DNA from: Paraburkholderia sp. BL9I2N2
GTDB lineage: Bacteria > Pseudomonadota > Gammaproteobacteria > Burkholderiales > Burkholderiaceae
Direction: 5' to 3'
Length of the DNA stretch: 64,000 nucleotides
NCBI RefSeq assembly: GCF_004339745.1
Contig: NZ_SMGP01000003.1
Location: 1,098,997 to 1,162,996, forward strand
Numbering within the stretch: the first letter of the stretch is position 1; every line of letters starts with the position of its first letter. The notes beneath the pieces were generated by a model. It was not told the origin of the DNA and made no database searches. It saw only the letters and a program-made list of their open reading frames with translations. Shown here piece by piece: positions 27,099 through 36,673 of the stretch. The position numbers and the translations under genes were made by a program.

Positions 27099-28487
27099 CT
27101 ACGCTTTATCCGACTTGCCGGCCGCGTTGGCCAGCTTGCTGAGCAAGCGATCGACAAGCCACGGCTGACGGTCTTCGTCTTCCGCGCGCTCTTTGCGCCG
27201 AATGGCGTCGCGCACGGTAATCGAGCCCACGAAGCGAATCGGTTCGGGCGGGAAATAGCCCAGCGGGCCGTTTGTCAACGGACTGCGCGTCCACTCATTG
27301 TCGAGTTCGAGCACCAGCGACGACAAAATCTGGCCGCCCATATAAGTCGGTCCCACTCCGTTGCCGGAATAGCCGAAGCCGTAGAGCACGTTTGGCGCAT
27401 TCTCCAGACGCCCAAAAAATGGAAAGCCGGTGACCGACCGATCCGACGGCCCGTTCCAACTCGCCGTCACCGGCACGTCGCGCAGCGCCGGGAAGAAATC
27501 GTGCAGACCGCGCGTCAGATCGGTTTCATACGGCGAGCGTTGATCGAACACCGGCGCGATCCGGCCGCGCCAGGCAAACGTATTGCCGCCCTTGCCCAGC
27601 ATCAGTCGACCGTCCGGCGTACTGCGATAGTAGTAGACGAAGATCCGCGAATCGAGCACCGACACGCCATCCTTCAAGCCCATTCGATGCAGCAGTTCGG
27701 GGCATTTCTCGGTGACGATCATGTCGCTGGAGACGACTGCCAGCGTGCGTTCGAACTGGCGGAAGCGGCTCGCCATCCACGCATTGATCGCGAGCACCAG
27801 TTTCGGCGCAGTCACGCTGCCGGCCGGCGTGCGTACGGTCACGCGGTCACCGGCGGCAAAGTCGAGCATGGGCGTGCGTTCATAAATGCGAATACCCATT
27901 GCCATTGCGACACGGCGCAGTCCGCGCACGAGCTTGCCCGGATGAACCGTTGCGGCGACCGGCGAATACACGCCGCCGAGATTGCGCGCGGATCCGGACC
28001 GGCTCGCCACTTCGTCCGGTGAGAGATGTTGGTACGAGTTGATGCCATGCTCCTTCAACGCGGCTATGACCGGATCGAGCAAGCCGATTTGCGCGCGTGA
28101 AGTCGCCGTGTAGAGCGTGCCGTCGAGCCGAAGTTCGGCGTCGATCGCATGCTCGACACAGAAGTCGCGAATCCGCCCGACAGCCGCTTCGGACGCTTTC
28201 ACGAGACGGATCGCTTCTGCTTGGCCGAACAGACGACGCAGCGTGAAGAACTTGGTCGACCACGTGAGCAGACAGCCGCCGTTGCGACCGCTTGCGCCCG
28301 CGCCACACAGATCGCTCTCGATGATCACGATGTCGAGATCGGGTTTTTTCTGCTTGGCCTGGATGGCAGTCCACAAACCGGTGAAGCCGCCGCCGACAAT
28401 GCAAACGTCGGCAGTCGTGGCGCCTTGCAATGCGGGCGCCAATGAACCATCGGCAAAGAGTGCTTGTTCAATCCAGAAGGGACGCAT
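27099..28487 (-). CDS. FAD-dependent oxidoreductase of the AEP locus
   Basis: A 462-residue DAO-fold flavoprotein. The dinucleotide-binding motif is VCIVGGGFTGLWTA at residues about 28-41, followed by the acidic strand end IIIES and the FAD motif GASGRNGG. Further on come LGKGGNTFAWRG and the C-terminal GYSGNGVGPTYMGGQ. It is the last gene of the minus-strand operon after phnW, with an intergenic space of 95 bases. Flavoenzymes of this kind recur in AEP clusters and have been reported to dealkylate or oxidise N-alkylated AEP to feed phosphonoacetaldehyde. I infer such an accessory role; amine oxidation in general is the safe statement. Confidence 0.88.
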   Translation of the reverse strand: MRPFWIEQALFADGSLAPALQGATTADVCIVGGGFTGLWTAIQAKQKKPDLDIVIIESDLCGAGASGRNGGCLLTWSTKFFTLRRLFGQAEAIRLVKASEAAVGRIRDFCVEHAIDAELRLDGTLYTATSRAQIGLLDPVIAALKEHGINSYQHLSPDEVASRSGSARNLGGVYSPVAATVHPGKLVRGLRRVAMAMGIRIYERTPMLDFAAGDRVTVRTPAGSVTAPKLVLAINAWMASRFRQFERTLAVVSSDMIVTEKCPELLHRMGLKDGVSVLDSRIFVYYYRSTPDGRLMLGKGGNTFAWRGRIAPVFDQRSPYETDLTRGLHDFFPALRDVPVTASWNGPSDRSVTGFPFFGRLENAPNVLYGFGYSGNGVGPTYMGGQILSSLVLELDNEWTRSPLTNGPLGYFPPEPIRFVGSITVRDAIRRKERAEDEDRQPWLVDRLLSKLANAAGKSDKA

Positions 28488-28582
28488 AAATGGCTCACAT
28501 TGGATACAACGGTTTGACTCCGGGCACGAAGTCGGAGGCTTCTTCGCGATTCACGCGCAAGGAAGCCTCCGCGTCGGCTCGT

Positions 28583-29713
28583 TCAGGCCAACGCTTTCGC
28601 GGACACCCGCGTGATTCCCATCGCTTTCAGCGTGTCGGCAATCGCTGCGACCGCGCCCGGAATTCCGGACTCGCCGAAGTGTCCAATACAGCCGACGCGG
28701 AATGTTTCCAGCTGTGTCAGCTTGCCCGGGTAAAGAATGTATCCGCGCTTTTTCACTTCCGTGTAGAAAGTCTTGAAGTCGTAGTTAGGATCGTCGGGAG
28801 CATGAAACGTGACAATGATCGGCGCCTGGATCGACGGATCGAGAAAGGTCCGAAAACCGAGTTCGGCCATACCTTCGATGAGCGCCCGGCAATTGCTTGC
28901 ATAGCGGCCACCACGCGCTTCGAGGCCGCCCTCTTCCACGTATTGCGCAATGGCCTGATCGAGTGCCGCCACGACGTGCGTGGGCGGCGTAAAGCGCCAT
29001 TGTGTCGTGCGGTTCACGTAGACCCACTGGTCATATAGATCCATCGCGAGCGAAGGGCTGTTGCCCTCGCAGCGCTCCAGGACACTGCGGCGAATGATCA
29101 CGAATCCCATGCCGGGCACGCCCTCCAGACATTTTCCGGAAGCGGCCACGACGGCGTCGAACGGGGTTCGGCGCGTGTCGATGTCGATTGCGCCGAAAGA
29201 ACTCATCGCGTCGATGATCAGACTACGTCCATGCTTCGCGACAACCTCGGCGATCTCGTGGAGCGGATTGAGCACCCCTGCGCCTGTTTCGCAATGCACG
29301 AGCGCGACGTGCGTGATGCCCGGATCAGCCGCCAGCGTGCGATCGACGTCGATCGCTTTGACCTGCGTGTCTTCAGGATAGTCGATGGTCTGGTGACGAC
29401 GACCGAGCGCCCGGCAAATCTTCGCGATGCGCTGGCAATACGCGCCGTTGTTCGGCACTAGCACGAGACCGTCGCGCGGGACCAGCGTGCCGATCGCGGC
29501 TTCGACGGAGAAAGTGCCGCTACCTTGCAACGGTACGCATTCATGCGTGTCTTCGCCATGCACGATACGCAGCGTCTGCTGGCGGATACGGGCGGTGATC
29601 TGATTGAAGTCGCCGTCCCACGATCCCCAGTCACGCAGCATTGCCTGACGCGTGCGCTCGGAAGTCGTGAGAGGACCGGGTGTAAGCAGAATGGGTGCGG
29701 ACGGCAGATTCAC
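28583..29713 (-). CDS. phnW: 2-aminoethylphosphonate:pyruvate transaminase
   Basis: A 376-residue class V aminotransferase. It begins LLTPGPLTTSERTRQAMLRDWGSWD and has the PLP Lys at residue 194 in SGKCLEGVPGMGF, the family-typical position. Other motifs are QGSGTFSVEAAIG, HCETGAGVLNP and IIDAMSSFGAI. It converts AEP and pyruvate to phosphonoacetaldehyde and alanine in the cytoplasm. The start is a GTG preceded by AAGGAG; an upstream ATG would overlap the permease gene and add 20 residues foreign to the family. It is placed between the ABC permease and the FAD enzyme in one operon. Confidence 0.96.
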   Translation of the reverse strand: MNLPSAPILLTPGPLTTSERTRQAMLRDWGSWDGDFNQITARIRQQTLRIVHGEDTHECVPLQGSGTFSVEAAIGTLVPRDGLVLVPNNGAYCQRIAKICRALGRRHQTIDYPEDTQVKAIDVDRTLAADPGITHVALVHCETGAGVLNPLHEIAEVVAKHGRSLIIDAMSSFGAIDIDTRRTPFDAVVAASGKCLEGVPGMGFVIIRRSVLERCEGNSPSLAMDLYDQWVYVNRTTQWRFTPPTHVVAALDQAIAQYVEEGGLEARGGRYASNCRALIEGMAELGFRTFLDPSIQAPIIVTFHAPDDPNYDFKTFYTEVKKRGYILYPGKLTQLETFRVGCIGHFGESGIPGAVAAIADTLKAMGITRVSAKALA

Positions 29714-29748
29714 GGTGGCTCCTTGTAGATTCTGATAGAAGATTTGTT

Positions 29749-31476
29749 TCAGGCGCGGCGGGATGTGCGCCATGCCTGGGTTCTACGCAACACGCCATGC
29801 GACACGCCGGCAAACAGCAGGCACGCGAATGCCGCCGTCACGAGGACCAGCGTGGCCATCGCCGCGGCCGGTCCGATCTGTCCAGCGTCGTCGAGATTGA
29901 GAATGGCAACCGAGGCCGGTTGCGTGTCCGGTGAATAAAGGAACGCGACCGCCGACACCGTCGTCATACCGTTGACGAACAGATAGCGCGCGATCTGCAG
30001 GATCGATGGCAGGCACACCGGCACGGTGACACGCAAAAACGTCTTGTAGAAAGGCACTTTCAAGGATGCCGAGACCGCCTCGAACTCGTTGTCGATCTGA
30101 CGAAGCGCAGTGACCGCCGTCAGGTGACTCGACGAGTAGTAGTGCACAACCGTGACGATCGCGAGCAACGCGAGCGTGCCGTACAGGCCGTTCAAAGGAT
30201 TGGCAGGCGAGTTGAACAGAAAGATGTAGCTGATACCGAGCACGAGTCCCGGCACGCCCATCGGCAGAATCGCGCACAGATTGATAAAGCCCCGCAACCA
30301 GCGCGGCCCACGCGTCTTCTCGACGAGATACGCGCCGCCGAACACGATGACGGTGCCGCCAATCGCAACGCAAGCGGCCATTTTCAGGCTGTTCTTGTAC
30401 GCATCGAAAATCCCCGCGCCGATCAGCCCCATCTTGTAGTGCTGCAAGCCGAGGCTCATCTGATACGGCCAGAACTTCACGAACGAGGCGAACACCGAAA
30501 TACCGACCACCGCCAGCAGCAAACCGCAAACAATGCCGCAATAGCCGAGCATCGCCATGTCGAATCCACGCGCGGGTTTCGGCTGATAAGGCGTGGAGCG
30601 CGCGCCGAGTTGCGATTGCTGCTTGCGCCGAATGAAGAAGTCGACGGCGAACGCAACCAGCGCCGGACAGAGCAGAAGCAGGCTGACCACCGCGCTTCGG
30701 TTGAAGTCCTGCAAGCCGATGATGAGCTTGTAGATGTCGGTGGAGAGCACCGAATAGGGTCCGCCGATGACGACCGGCACGCCGAAGTCGTTGATGCAGA
30801 TCGTGAATGACACCATCGTCGCGCTGATCAACCCGTACTTCGCGCCCGGCAACGTAATCGTGAAGAACTTGCGCGCGCGGCGTGTGCCCATCGCGTCCGC
30901 GGCCTCATAGAGACGGCCATCGGATAACGACAGTGCCGTCACGAGAATCATCAGCACATGAGGAAATGCGGCATAGACCAGACTGCAGACGATCCCCGGC
31001 AGCCCGTAGATGGAATGGCCTTGCAGCAACGGTTTCAGAATGCCCGAGTTGCCGAACCAGTAGATGAACGACACCGCGGAGAGCAACGTCGGCGCGAGCA
31101 GCGGCAGTAGCGCAATCGTGCGGACGGCGTTATTCATCGGCATGCATGAACGGGTTAGCGCGTACGCGAACGTGAAAGCCATGGGAATCACGATTGCCGT
31201 CACCAGGCATGCGACCGTGACCGAATGCAAGGTCGATGTCCATACGCCTGAATCCACCAGATAGCCCGTGAAATTGGCCATTCCAACAAAGTGACCGTCC
31301 GCATCGACGAAACATTTGCCGACGACCAGAGCAAGCGGCAATAGCAGAAACACGCCGAGGAACGCGGACATCAGTACGAGCGCCAACTGCGCGACACGGT
31401 CATGCCAATGGCTTTTCTGGCGTACCTCGGCGTGACTTTCGTCGCCGCTGCGACGCTCTATCAGAACGGCACTCAT
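29749..31476 (-). CDS. Fused ABC permease, 2-aminoethylphosphonate type
   Basis: A 575-residue double-length permease with about 12 membrane segments. Each half has its own binding-protein-dependent transport EAA loop: DGRLYEAADAMGTRRARKFF in the first, and DNEFEAVSASLKVPFYKTFLR in the second. This fused PotB-PotC-like arrangement is characteristic of the AEP transporter class found with phnW. The start ATG overlaps the ATPase stop (ATGA), confirming coupling. It delivers AEP from its periplasmic binding protein into the cytoplasm. Confidence 0.94.
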   Translation of the reverse strand: MSAVLIERRSGDESHAEVRQKSHWHDRVAQLALVLMSAFLGVFLLLPLALVVGKCFVDADGHFVGMANFTGYLVDSGVWTSTLHSVTVACLVTAIVIPMAFTFAYALTRSCMPMNNAVRTIALLPLLAPTLLSAVSFIYWFGNSGILKPLLQGHSIYGLPGIVCSLVYAAFPHVLMILVTALSLSDGRLYEAADAMGTRRARKFFTITLPGAKYGLISATMVSFTICINDFGVPVVIGGPYSVLSTDIYKLIIGLQDFNRSAVVSLLLLCPALVAFAVDFFIRRKQQSQLGARSTPYQPKPARGFDMAMLGYCGIVCGLLLAVVGISVFASFVKFWPYQMSLGLQHYKMGLIGAGIFDAYKNSLKMAACVAIGGTVIVFGGAYLVEKTRGPRWLRGFINLCAILPMGVPGLVLGISYIFLFNSPANPLNGLYGTLALLAIVTVVHYYSSSHLTAVTALRQIDNEFEAVSASLKVPFYKTFLRVTVPVCLPSILQIARYLFVNGMTTVSAVAFLYSPDTQPASVAILNLDDAGQIGPAAAMATLVLVTAAFACLLFAGVSHGVLRRTQAWRTSRRA

Positions 31477-32564
31477 TGAAGTCGCTCCTTCGCGGCGGAA
31501 AACACGCACACGTGTTCGCGGCTGATGGCCAGATTGAAGCGCGCGCCTGCCCGCAGACTCGTGCGATGCATTTCATGAAACGACAGATCCGCGACGATCT
31601 CCTGCTCGCCTAGTCCATCCACCTTGAAGCTGACCCGGCAGAACGCGCCGAGAAATTCCAGCTTCTCCACGGAGGCCGGTAGCAGATTGTCTGCCGTACT
31701 ACCCGGCGCGCTGATATGAATGTCTTCCGGGCGCACGAAAGCCGAGACCTTCGAACCGAGCAGTGCTCGCTCCGTTCCGCACCCGTAGCGCAGCGCGATG
31801 GCGCCGGCTTTGAGACTGCCGTCGCGCGTCACCTCGGCGGGAATCAGGTTGACCTTGCCAATGAAGTCGGCAACGAACGGCGACGCCGGTTCGCGATAGA
31901 TTTCGTGTGGCGTGCCGATCTGCTCGATCACGCCATGATTCATCACCACGATCCGATCGGCCATGGAAAGCGCTTCTTCCTGGTCGTGCGTGACCATGAT
32001 CGTGGTCACGCCGAGCCGCTGCTGTAACTGGCGGATTTCCTGACGCAACCGCACACGCACGCGCGCATCCAGCGCCGAGAGCGGCTCGTCGAGCAGAAGC
32101 AAGCCCGGCGACGTGGCCAGCGCGCGCGCCAACGCGATACGCTGCTGCTGGCCACCCGATAGCTGGTTCGGATGTTTGCGCTGCACGTCGGGCAAGCCCA
32201 CCAGCGCGAGCAGCTCGTTCACCCGATCGGCGATCGCCGCGCGCTTCATCTTGCGATTCACGAGACCATAGGCCACGTTGTCGAAGATGGTCAGGTTCGG
32301 GAACAGCGCATACGACTGAAAGACGATGCCATAGTCGCGAAGCTGCGGCGGGAGCCGCGAAATATCGCGGCCGGCCTGCATGATCTGGCCGGCGCTCTGC
32401 GTTTCCAGTCCGGCGATGATACGCAGCAAAGTGGTCTTGCCACATCCCGACGGCCCGAGGAAGCAGAGCATTTCGCCCTTCTTCACGCCAAGATTGATGT
32501 CCTCCAGAACCGGCGTGTCGTTGAACCGTTTGTAAACGCTCTGCACGCTCAAATACGCTGTCAT
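31473..32564 (-). CDS. ABC transporter ATP-binding protein, 2-aminoethylphosphonate uptake
   Basis: A 363-residue spermidine/iron-type ATPase with Walker A GPSGCGKTT, Q-loop FQSYALFPNL, signature LSGGQQQR, Walker B LLLDEP, H-loop VTHDQEEA and a C-terminal TOBE domain (SAFVRPEDIHIS). It energises the adjacent fused permease. The ATG follows GGAGGAG directly. It lies 121 bases downstream of the binding-protein gene in the same direction, a space that may let the binding protein be expressed more strongly. Confidence 0.95.
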   Translation of the reverse strand: MTAYLSVQSVYKRFNDTPVLEDINLGVKKGEMLCFLGPSGCGKTTLLRIIAGLETQSAGQIMQAGRDISRLPPQLRDYGIVFQSYALFPNLTIFDNVAYGLVNRKMKRAAIADRVNELLALVGLPDVQRKHPNQLSGGQQQRIALARALATSPGLLLLDEPLSALDARVRVRLRQEIRQLQQRLGVTTIMVTHDQEEALSMADRIVVMNHGVIEQIGTPHEIYREPASPFVADFIGKVNLIPAEVTRDGSLKAGAIALRYGCGTERALLGSKVSAFVRPEDIHISAPGSTADNLLPASVEKLEFLGAFCRVSFKVDGLGEQEIVADLSFHEMHRTSLRAGARFNLAISREHVCVFSAAKERLQ

Positions 32565-32685
32565 ATGCTCCTCCGCTTGCCCTGCCTGCATGGCGGCGAT
32601 GCACCGCCGAGCGCTGCTTCACCGTATCGATTGGGACGCGCGCGCGGCGCGCCCGGCATTCGTCAAGACCCGGCTGAGTCCGCCC

Positions 32686-33741
32686 TCACTTCTGCTCCTT
32701 GCTGCCGTAGCGCTTCTGCCAGTCGCCGAGAATCGCGTCGCGGTTCTTCGCCGACCACGTGAAATCGTTCTTCACCAGAAGTTCCGAATAGTTTTCAGGT
32801 ATGCCGGAGAGCTTCTTCGCGACACCGGGGTAGGCAACGATCGCCCACCATTGCGCGGTAATTTCATTGGCTTCCTTGCTGGCCATGAAGTCCGCGAGCT
32901 TTTTGGCCGCGTCCGGCTGCTTGGTGGTCTTCATGATGCCGGTCGCTTCCATATCCCAGCCGAGCCCTTCCTTCGGGAAGATCAGGTCGATGGGCGCGCC
33001 CTGGGCCTGCAGCTCGTGTCCACGGAATTCGAACGAGATACCGATCGGAAACTCGCCGGTGCCCGCCAGCGTGCAGGGCTTCGATCCCGAGTGGACGTAT
33101 TGCGCGACGTTTTTGTCCAGCGCGTCCATGTACTTCCAGCCTTTGTCGTCGCCGAACGTTTGCAGCCATGACGTCACGTCCAGATAACCCGTGCCGGACG
33201 ACACCGGGCTCGGCATCACGATCATCCCTTTGTAGACGGGCTTAGTCAGGTCTTCCCACGAAGTCGGCTTAGGCAGGTGGCGCTTTTCCGCTTCGACGCG
33301 GTTGTAGCAGACTGTCGCGCCCCAGACGTCCATGCCCACCCAGTGCGGCGGCGTGTTGGCGTCGCTGTATTTGCGCGTCAGGCTGTCGAAGCCCTTCGGC
33401 GCGTACGGCATCAGCATTCCCTGCAGATCGAGCAGCGTGAGACTGGATGCCGCGAGTCCGAGCACCACGTCGGCGCGCGGATTGCTCTTTTCGGCAAGCA
33501 GCTTGGCGGTGACAGCGCCGGTCGAATCGCGCACCCAGCGGATTTCGATATCTGGATTGGCTTTTTCGAAAGCGTCCTTATACGGCTTCATGGCCTCGTC
33601 CTCGAGCGCCGTATAGACGAGCAACTGTGTTTTCGCATGCGCGAACTGAACCGCGCCGAGCGTGACGGCGGCGGCAACGAGCCAACGCAGCGCCACGTTC
33701 AGACGATTGCTGCAACCGTTCAACCCCTGCTTTTCCTTCAT
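32686..33741 (-). CDS. Periplasmic binding protein, 2-aminoethylphosphonate type
   Basis: A 351-residue binding protein of the iron/thiamine/AEP family (cluster D type II fold). It has a signal peptide of about 36 residues ending AVQFAHA, then KTQLLVYTALEDEAMKPY, PDIEIRWVRDSTGAVTAKLLAEK and SPVSSGTGYLDVTSWLQTFG. It leads the minus-strand operon and starts 227 bases from the divergent phnA gene, with the candidate GntR operator between. It captures AEP in the periplasm. The family alone could also fit iron or spermidine, but the surrounding genes make AEP the best call. Confidence 0.92.
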   Translation of the reverse strand: MKEKQGLNGCSNRLNVALRWLVAAAVTLGAVQFAHAKTQLLVYTALEDEAMKPYKDAFEKANPDIEIRWVRDSTGAVTAKLLAEKSNPRADVVLGLAASSLTLLDLQGMLMPYAPKGFDSLTRKYSDANTPPHWVGMDVWGATVCYNRVEAEKRHLPKPTSWEDLTKPVYKGMIVMPSPVSSGTGYLDVTSWLQTFGDDKGWKYMDALDKNVAQYVHSGSKPCTLAGTGEFPIGISFEFRGHELQAQGAPIDLIFPKEGLGWDMEATGIMKTTKQPDAAKKLADFMASKEANEITAQWWAIVAYPGVAKKLSGIPENYSELLVKNDFTWSAKNRDAILGDWQKRYGSKEQK

Positions 33742-33860
33742 TTCCAGACCCCTTGAGAAAGTGGCGTCGCGGCCAGCGACGAAAACGACCGGTGCTGCGG
33801 GACTACTGCCTGTTGCGAGCTTCGTGACGACTGCTTTTTGTGGACTCGAGAATGTTGTCT

Positions 33861-33878
33861 GTTGTTGACAATCTACAA
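33861..33878. promoter_or_regulatory. Candidate operator of the phosphonate GntR regulator (site 2)
   Basis: GTTGTTGACAATCTACAA repeats the 5' half and centre of the site upstream of the regulator gene; a further TTGTC lies just to its left. It is in the divergent promoter between the AEP transport operon and phnA, so one site could control both directions. Confidence 0.65.
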
Positions 33879-33968
33879 AGCATCAATTTTAATGTCAAGT
33901 ATTGCCACACTTTGCCACATAACGCCTCATCCACAACACCCGACTTACCCTAACCCAGAGGACACGTC

Positions 33969-35204
33969 ATGAGCGAAACACCGGTTACCATCGAAGTGAA
34001 CGGCCGCAGCTACAACTGGATGCATCGACCCGTCGTCGTGGTCTGTGTGGACGGCTGCGCATATGAATATCTGGAGATGGCGGCAGCGGCGGGCGTTGCG
34101 CCGTTTCTCGGCAAACTGCTGGATTCCGGCACTGCGCTCAAGGGTGAGTGTGTCGTGCCGAGCTTCACGAACCCGAACAATCTGTCGATCGTGACCGGCG
34201 TGCCGCCCGCTGTGCATGGCATTAGCGGCAACTACTTTTTCGATCGCGACAGCGGCACGGAGGTGTTGATGAACGACCCGAAGTACCTCGTCGCTCCGAC
34301 CGTGCTGGCCGGTTTCGCCGAAAAGGGTGCGCACGTCGCGGTGGTCACCGCAAAAGACAAACTGCGCCGCCTGCTAGGTAAAGATCTCGCGGGCGTGTGC
34401 TTCTCGGCGGAGAAAGCCGACGAGGCGACGATCGAGGAAAACGGCATCGACAATCTGCTGGAGTTGGTCGGCAAGCCGGTGCCGAGCGTGTATAGCGCCG
34501 AGCTGTCGGAATTCGTCTTCGCGGCCGGTGTGCGCCTGCTCGAAACCCGCGCAATCGACCTGATGTATCTGTCGACCACCGACTACGTCCAGCACAAATG
34601 CGCGCCGGGCACAGCCGGTGCGAACGCGTTCTACCAGATGATGGACGGCTATCTGCGACGGCTCGACGAGCTGGGGGCGATTCTCGCGATCACGGCCGAT
34701 CACGGCATGAACGCGAAGCACAACGAAGACGGCGAGCCCAACGTGATCTATCTTCAGGAACGCTTTGACGAGTGGCTCGGCAACGACGCCGCCCGCGTGA
34801 TCCTGCCGATCACCGACCCGTACGTCGTGCACCACGGCGCGCTTGGATCGTTCGCGACCGTCTACCTGCCCCCTTCAGCCGATATCGAAGAGATGCGCCG
34901 ACGGCTTGCCGCAGAGCCCGGCATCGAACTGGTGCTGACGGGCGCCGAAGGCTGCGCACGTTTCGAGCTGCCTCCCGCGCGCATGGGCGATCTCATCGTG
35001 ATCTCGACACGCGATGTGGTGCTCGGCACCCGGCGCATCAAACACGATCTGTCCGGCCTCGACGTGCCGCTGCGCTCGCATGGCGGCCTTGCCGAACAGA
35101 TCGTGCCGCTTCTGTTCAACCAGCCGGTCGCGAAGTCGGTCGCCCAGCGCGCACGGCTGCGCAACTTCGACATCATCGACATCGCACTCAATCACCTTCA
35201 ATGA
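33969..35204 (+). CDS. phnA: Phosphonoacetate hydrolase
   Basis: A 411-residue alkaline-phosphatase-superfamily enzyme. Metal ligand Asp28 lies in VCVDGCAYEYL and the nucleophile Thr67 in VPSFTNPNN; further metal ligands are in YLSTTDYVQHK, ITADHGMNAK and LRSHGGL. It cleaves the carbon-phosphorus bond of phosphonoacetate to acetate and phosphate using two zinc ions. Its stop overlaps an upstream ATG of the next gene region, so phnA and phnY are coexpressed. The AGAGGA site precedes the start. Together with phnW and phnY it completes AEP mineralisation. Confidence 0.95.
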   Translation: MSETPVTIEVNGRSYNWMHRPVVVVCVDGCAYEYLEMAAAAGVAPFLGKLLDSGTALKGECVVPSFTNPNNLSIVTGVPPAVHGISGNYFFDRDSGTEVLMNDPKYLVAPTVLAGFAEKGAHVAVVTAKDKLRRLLGKDLAGVCFSAEKADEATIEENGIDNLLELVGKPVPSVYSAELSEFVFAAGVRLLETRAIDLMYLSTTDYVQHKCAPGTAGANAFYQMMDGYLRRLDELGAILAITADHGMNAKHNEDGEPNVIYLQERFDEWLGNDAARVILPITDPYVVHHGALGSFATVYLPPSADIEEMRRRLAAEPGIELVLTGAEGCARFELPPARMGDLIVISTRDVVLGTRRIKHDLSGLDVPLRSHGGLAEQIVPLLFNQPVAKSVAQRARLRNFDIIDIALNHLQ

Positions 35205-35218
35205 CCGGGGAAACGGAA

Positions 35219-36673
35219 ATGAACGCCATTGCGGAAACGAAAACTCAATTGCAGGTGCGTCATGAAGCGCTGCGCATCGGCGGCGAAAAAATCTTTCGCG
35301 ACGAAGTGATCGAAGTGCGCAACCCATACGACGGCACGCTTGTCGGCACGGTGCCGAAAGCCACGCTAGAGGACGTGCGTCATGCGTTCGAATTCGCTCG
35401 CGCGTATCGTCCCGCGCTGACCCGGTATGAGCGCGCCGCGATCCTGAGGCGCGCAGCCGATGCAGTGCGCGCGCGCACGGAAGAGATCGCGGCCCTTATC
35501 ACGGCGGAGGCCGGCCTGTGCTGGAAGGATTCGACCTATGAGGCCGGCCGCGTGGCCGACGTGCTGGTGTTCGGCGCCGGCGAGGTGCTGAAAGACGATG
35601 GTCAGATTTTTTCTTGCGACCTCACACCTCACGGGAAGAAGCGGCGTGTCTACACGCAAAGGGACCCGCTGCTCGGTGTGATCTCCGCGATTACGCCGTT
35701 CAACCACCCGATGAATCAGGTCGCGCACAAGATCGTACCGTCGATTGCGACGAACAATCGCATCGTGGTCAAACCATCGGAGAAAGTGCCGCTGTCCTGC
35801 TATCTGCTTGCGGACATTCTCTATGAAGCCGGTTTGCCCGTGCAGATGCTCCAGGTGTTGACGGGCGACCCTCGCGTCATCGCCGACGAGTTGATCACAA
35901 ACCCCGCGATCGATCTCATTACCTTTACCGGCGGCGTCTCGATCGGCAAATCGATCGCCTCGCGCATGGGCTACCGTCGCGCGGTGCTCGAACTCGGCGG
36001 AAATGATCCGATCATTGTGATGGAGGACGCCGATCTCGACGAAGCCAGTTCACTCGCCGTGTCGGGCTCTTATAAGAATTCGGGCCAACGCTGCACGGCA
36101 ATCAAGCGCATGCTGGTCCACGAGGCGGTCGCCGATCGCTTCACCGACCTCGTCGTGGACAAGACTCGCGCGTGGAGATATGGCAATCCGGCGGATAGTT
36201 CGGTGGACATGGGAACGGTCATCGACGAGGCTGCCGCGCAGTTCTGCGAACGCCAGGTCAACGACGCGTTGTCGCGCGGCGCCCGACTGCTCGCGGGCAA
36301 TCGTCGCGATGGCGCGCTTTATTCACCGACCGTCGTCGATCGTGTCACGCCCGATATGCCACTCGTCAAACACGAGACATTCGGCCCCGTGTCGCCGATC
36401 ATGCGTTTTTCCAATATCGACGAAGCGATCCGCATGTCCAACTGCACCGACTACGCGCTGTCGTCGTCGGTCTGCACGAACCGCTTCGATTACATTACGC
36501 GGTTCATCACCGAATTGGAGGTGGGGAGTGTGAACGTGCGCGAAGTGCCGGGTTACCGGCTCGAGCTCACCCCGTTCGGCGGCGTAAAGGATTCGGGGCT
36601 CGGCTACAAGGAAGGCGTGCAGGAGGCGATGAAGAGTTTTACCAATACGAAGACCTACTCCTTGCCATGGTGA
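35219..36673 (+). CDS. phnY: Phosphonoacetaldehyde dehydrogenase
   Basis: A 484-residue aldehyde dehydrogenase. Catalytic Cys292 lies in NSGQRCTAIKR, the general-base Glu258 in VLELGGNDPI, and the NAD loop is FTGGVSIGKSIA. It oxidises phosphonoacetaldehyde to phosphonoacetate, linking phnW to phnA. The start MNAIAETK is preceded by a purine-rich GGGGAAACGGAA; an ATG six codons earlier overlaps the phnA stop and is a possible alternative. Position next to phnA makes the substrate assignment strong. Confidence 0.94.
   Translation: MNAIAETKTQLQVRHEALRIGGEKIFRDEVIEVRNPYDGTLVGTVPKATLEDVRHAFEFARAYRPALTRYERAAILRRAADAVRARTEEIAALITAEAGLCWKDSTYEAGRVADVLVFGAGEVLKDDGQIFSCDLTPHGKKRRVYTQRDPLLGVISAITPFNHPMNQVAHKIVPSIATNNRIVVKPSEKVPLSCYLLADILYEAGLPVQMLQVLTGDPRVIADELITNPAIDLITFTGGVSIGKSIASRMGYRRAVLELGGNDPIIVMEDADLDEASSLAVSGSYKNSGQRCTAIKRMLVHEAVADRFTDLVVDKTRAWRYGNPADSSVDMGTVIDEAAAQFCERQVNDALSRGARLLAGNRRDGALYSPTVVDRVTPDMPLVKHETFGPVSPIMRFSNIDEAIRMSNCTDYALSSSVCTNRFDYITRFITELEVGSVNVREVPGYRLELTPFGGVKDSGLGYKEGVQEAMKSFTNTKTYSLPW

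Noticed and set aside
29714..29773. Upstream ATG for phnW
   Set aside because: It overlaps the permease gene and adds residues foreign to the family; the GTG with AAGGAG fits better.
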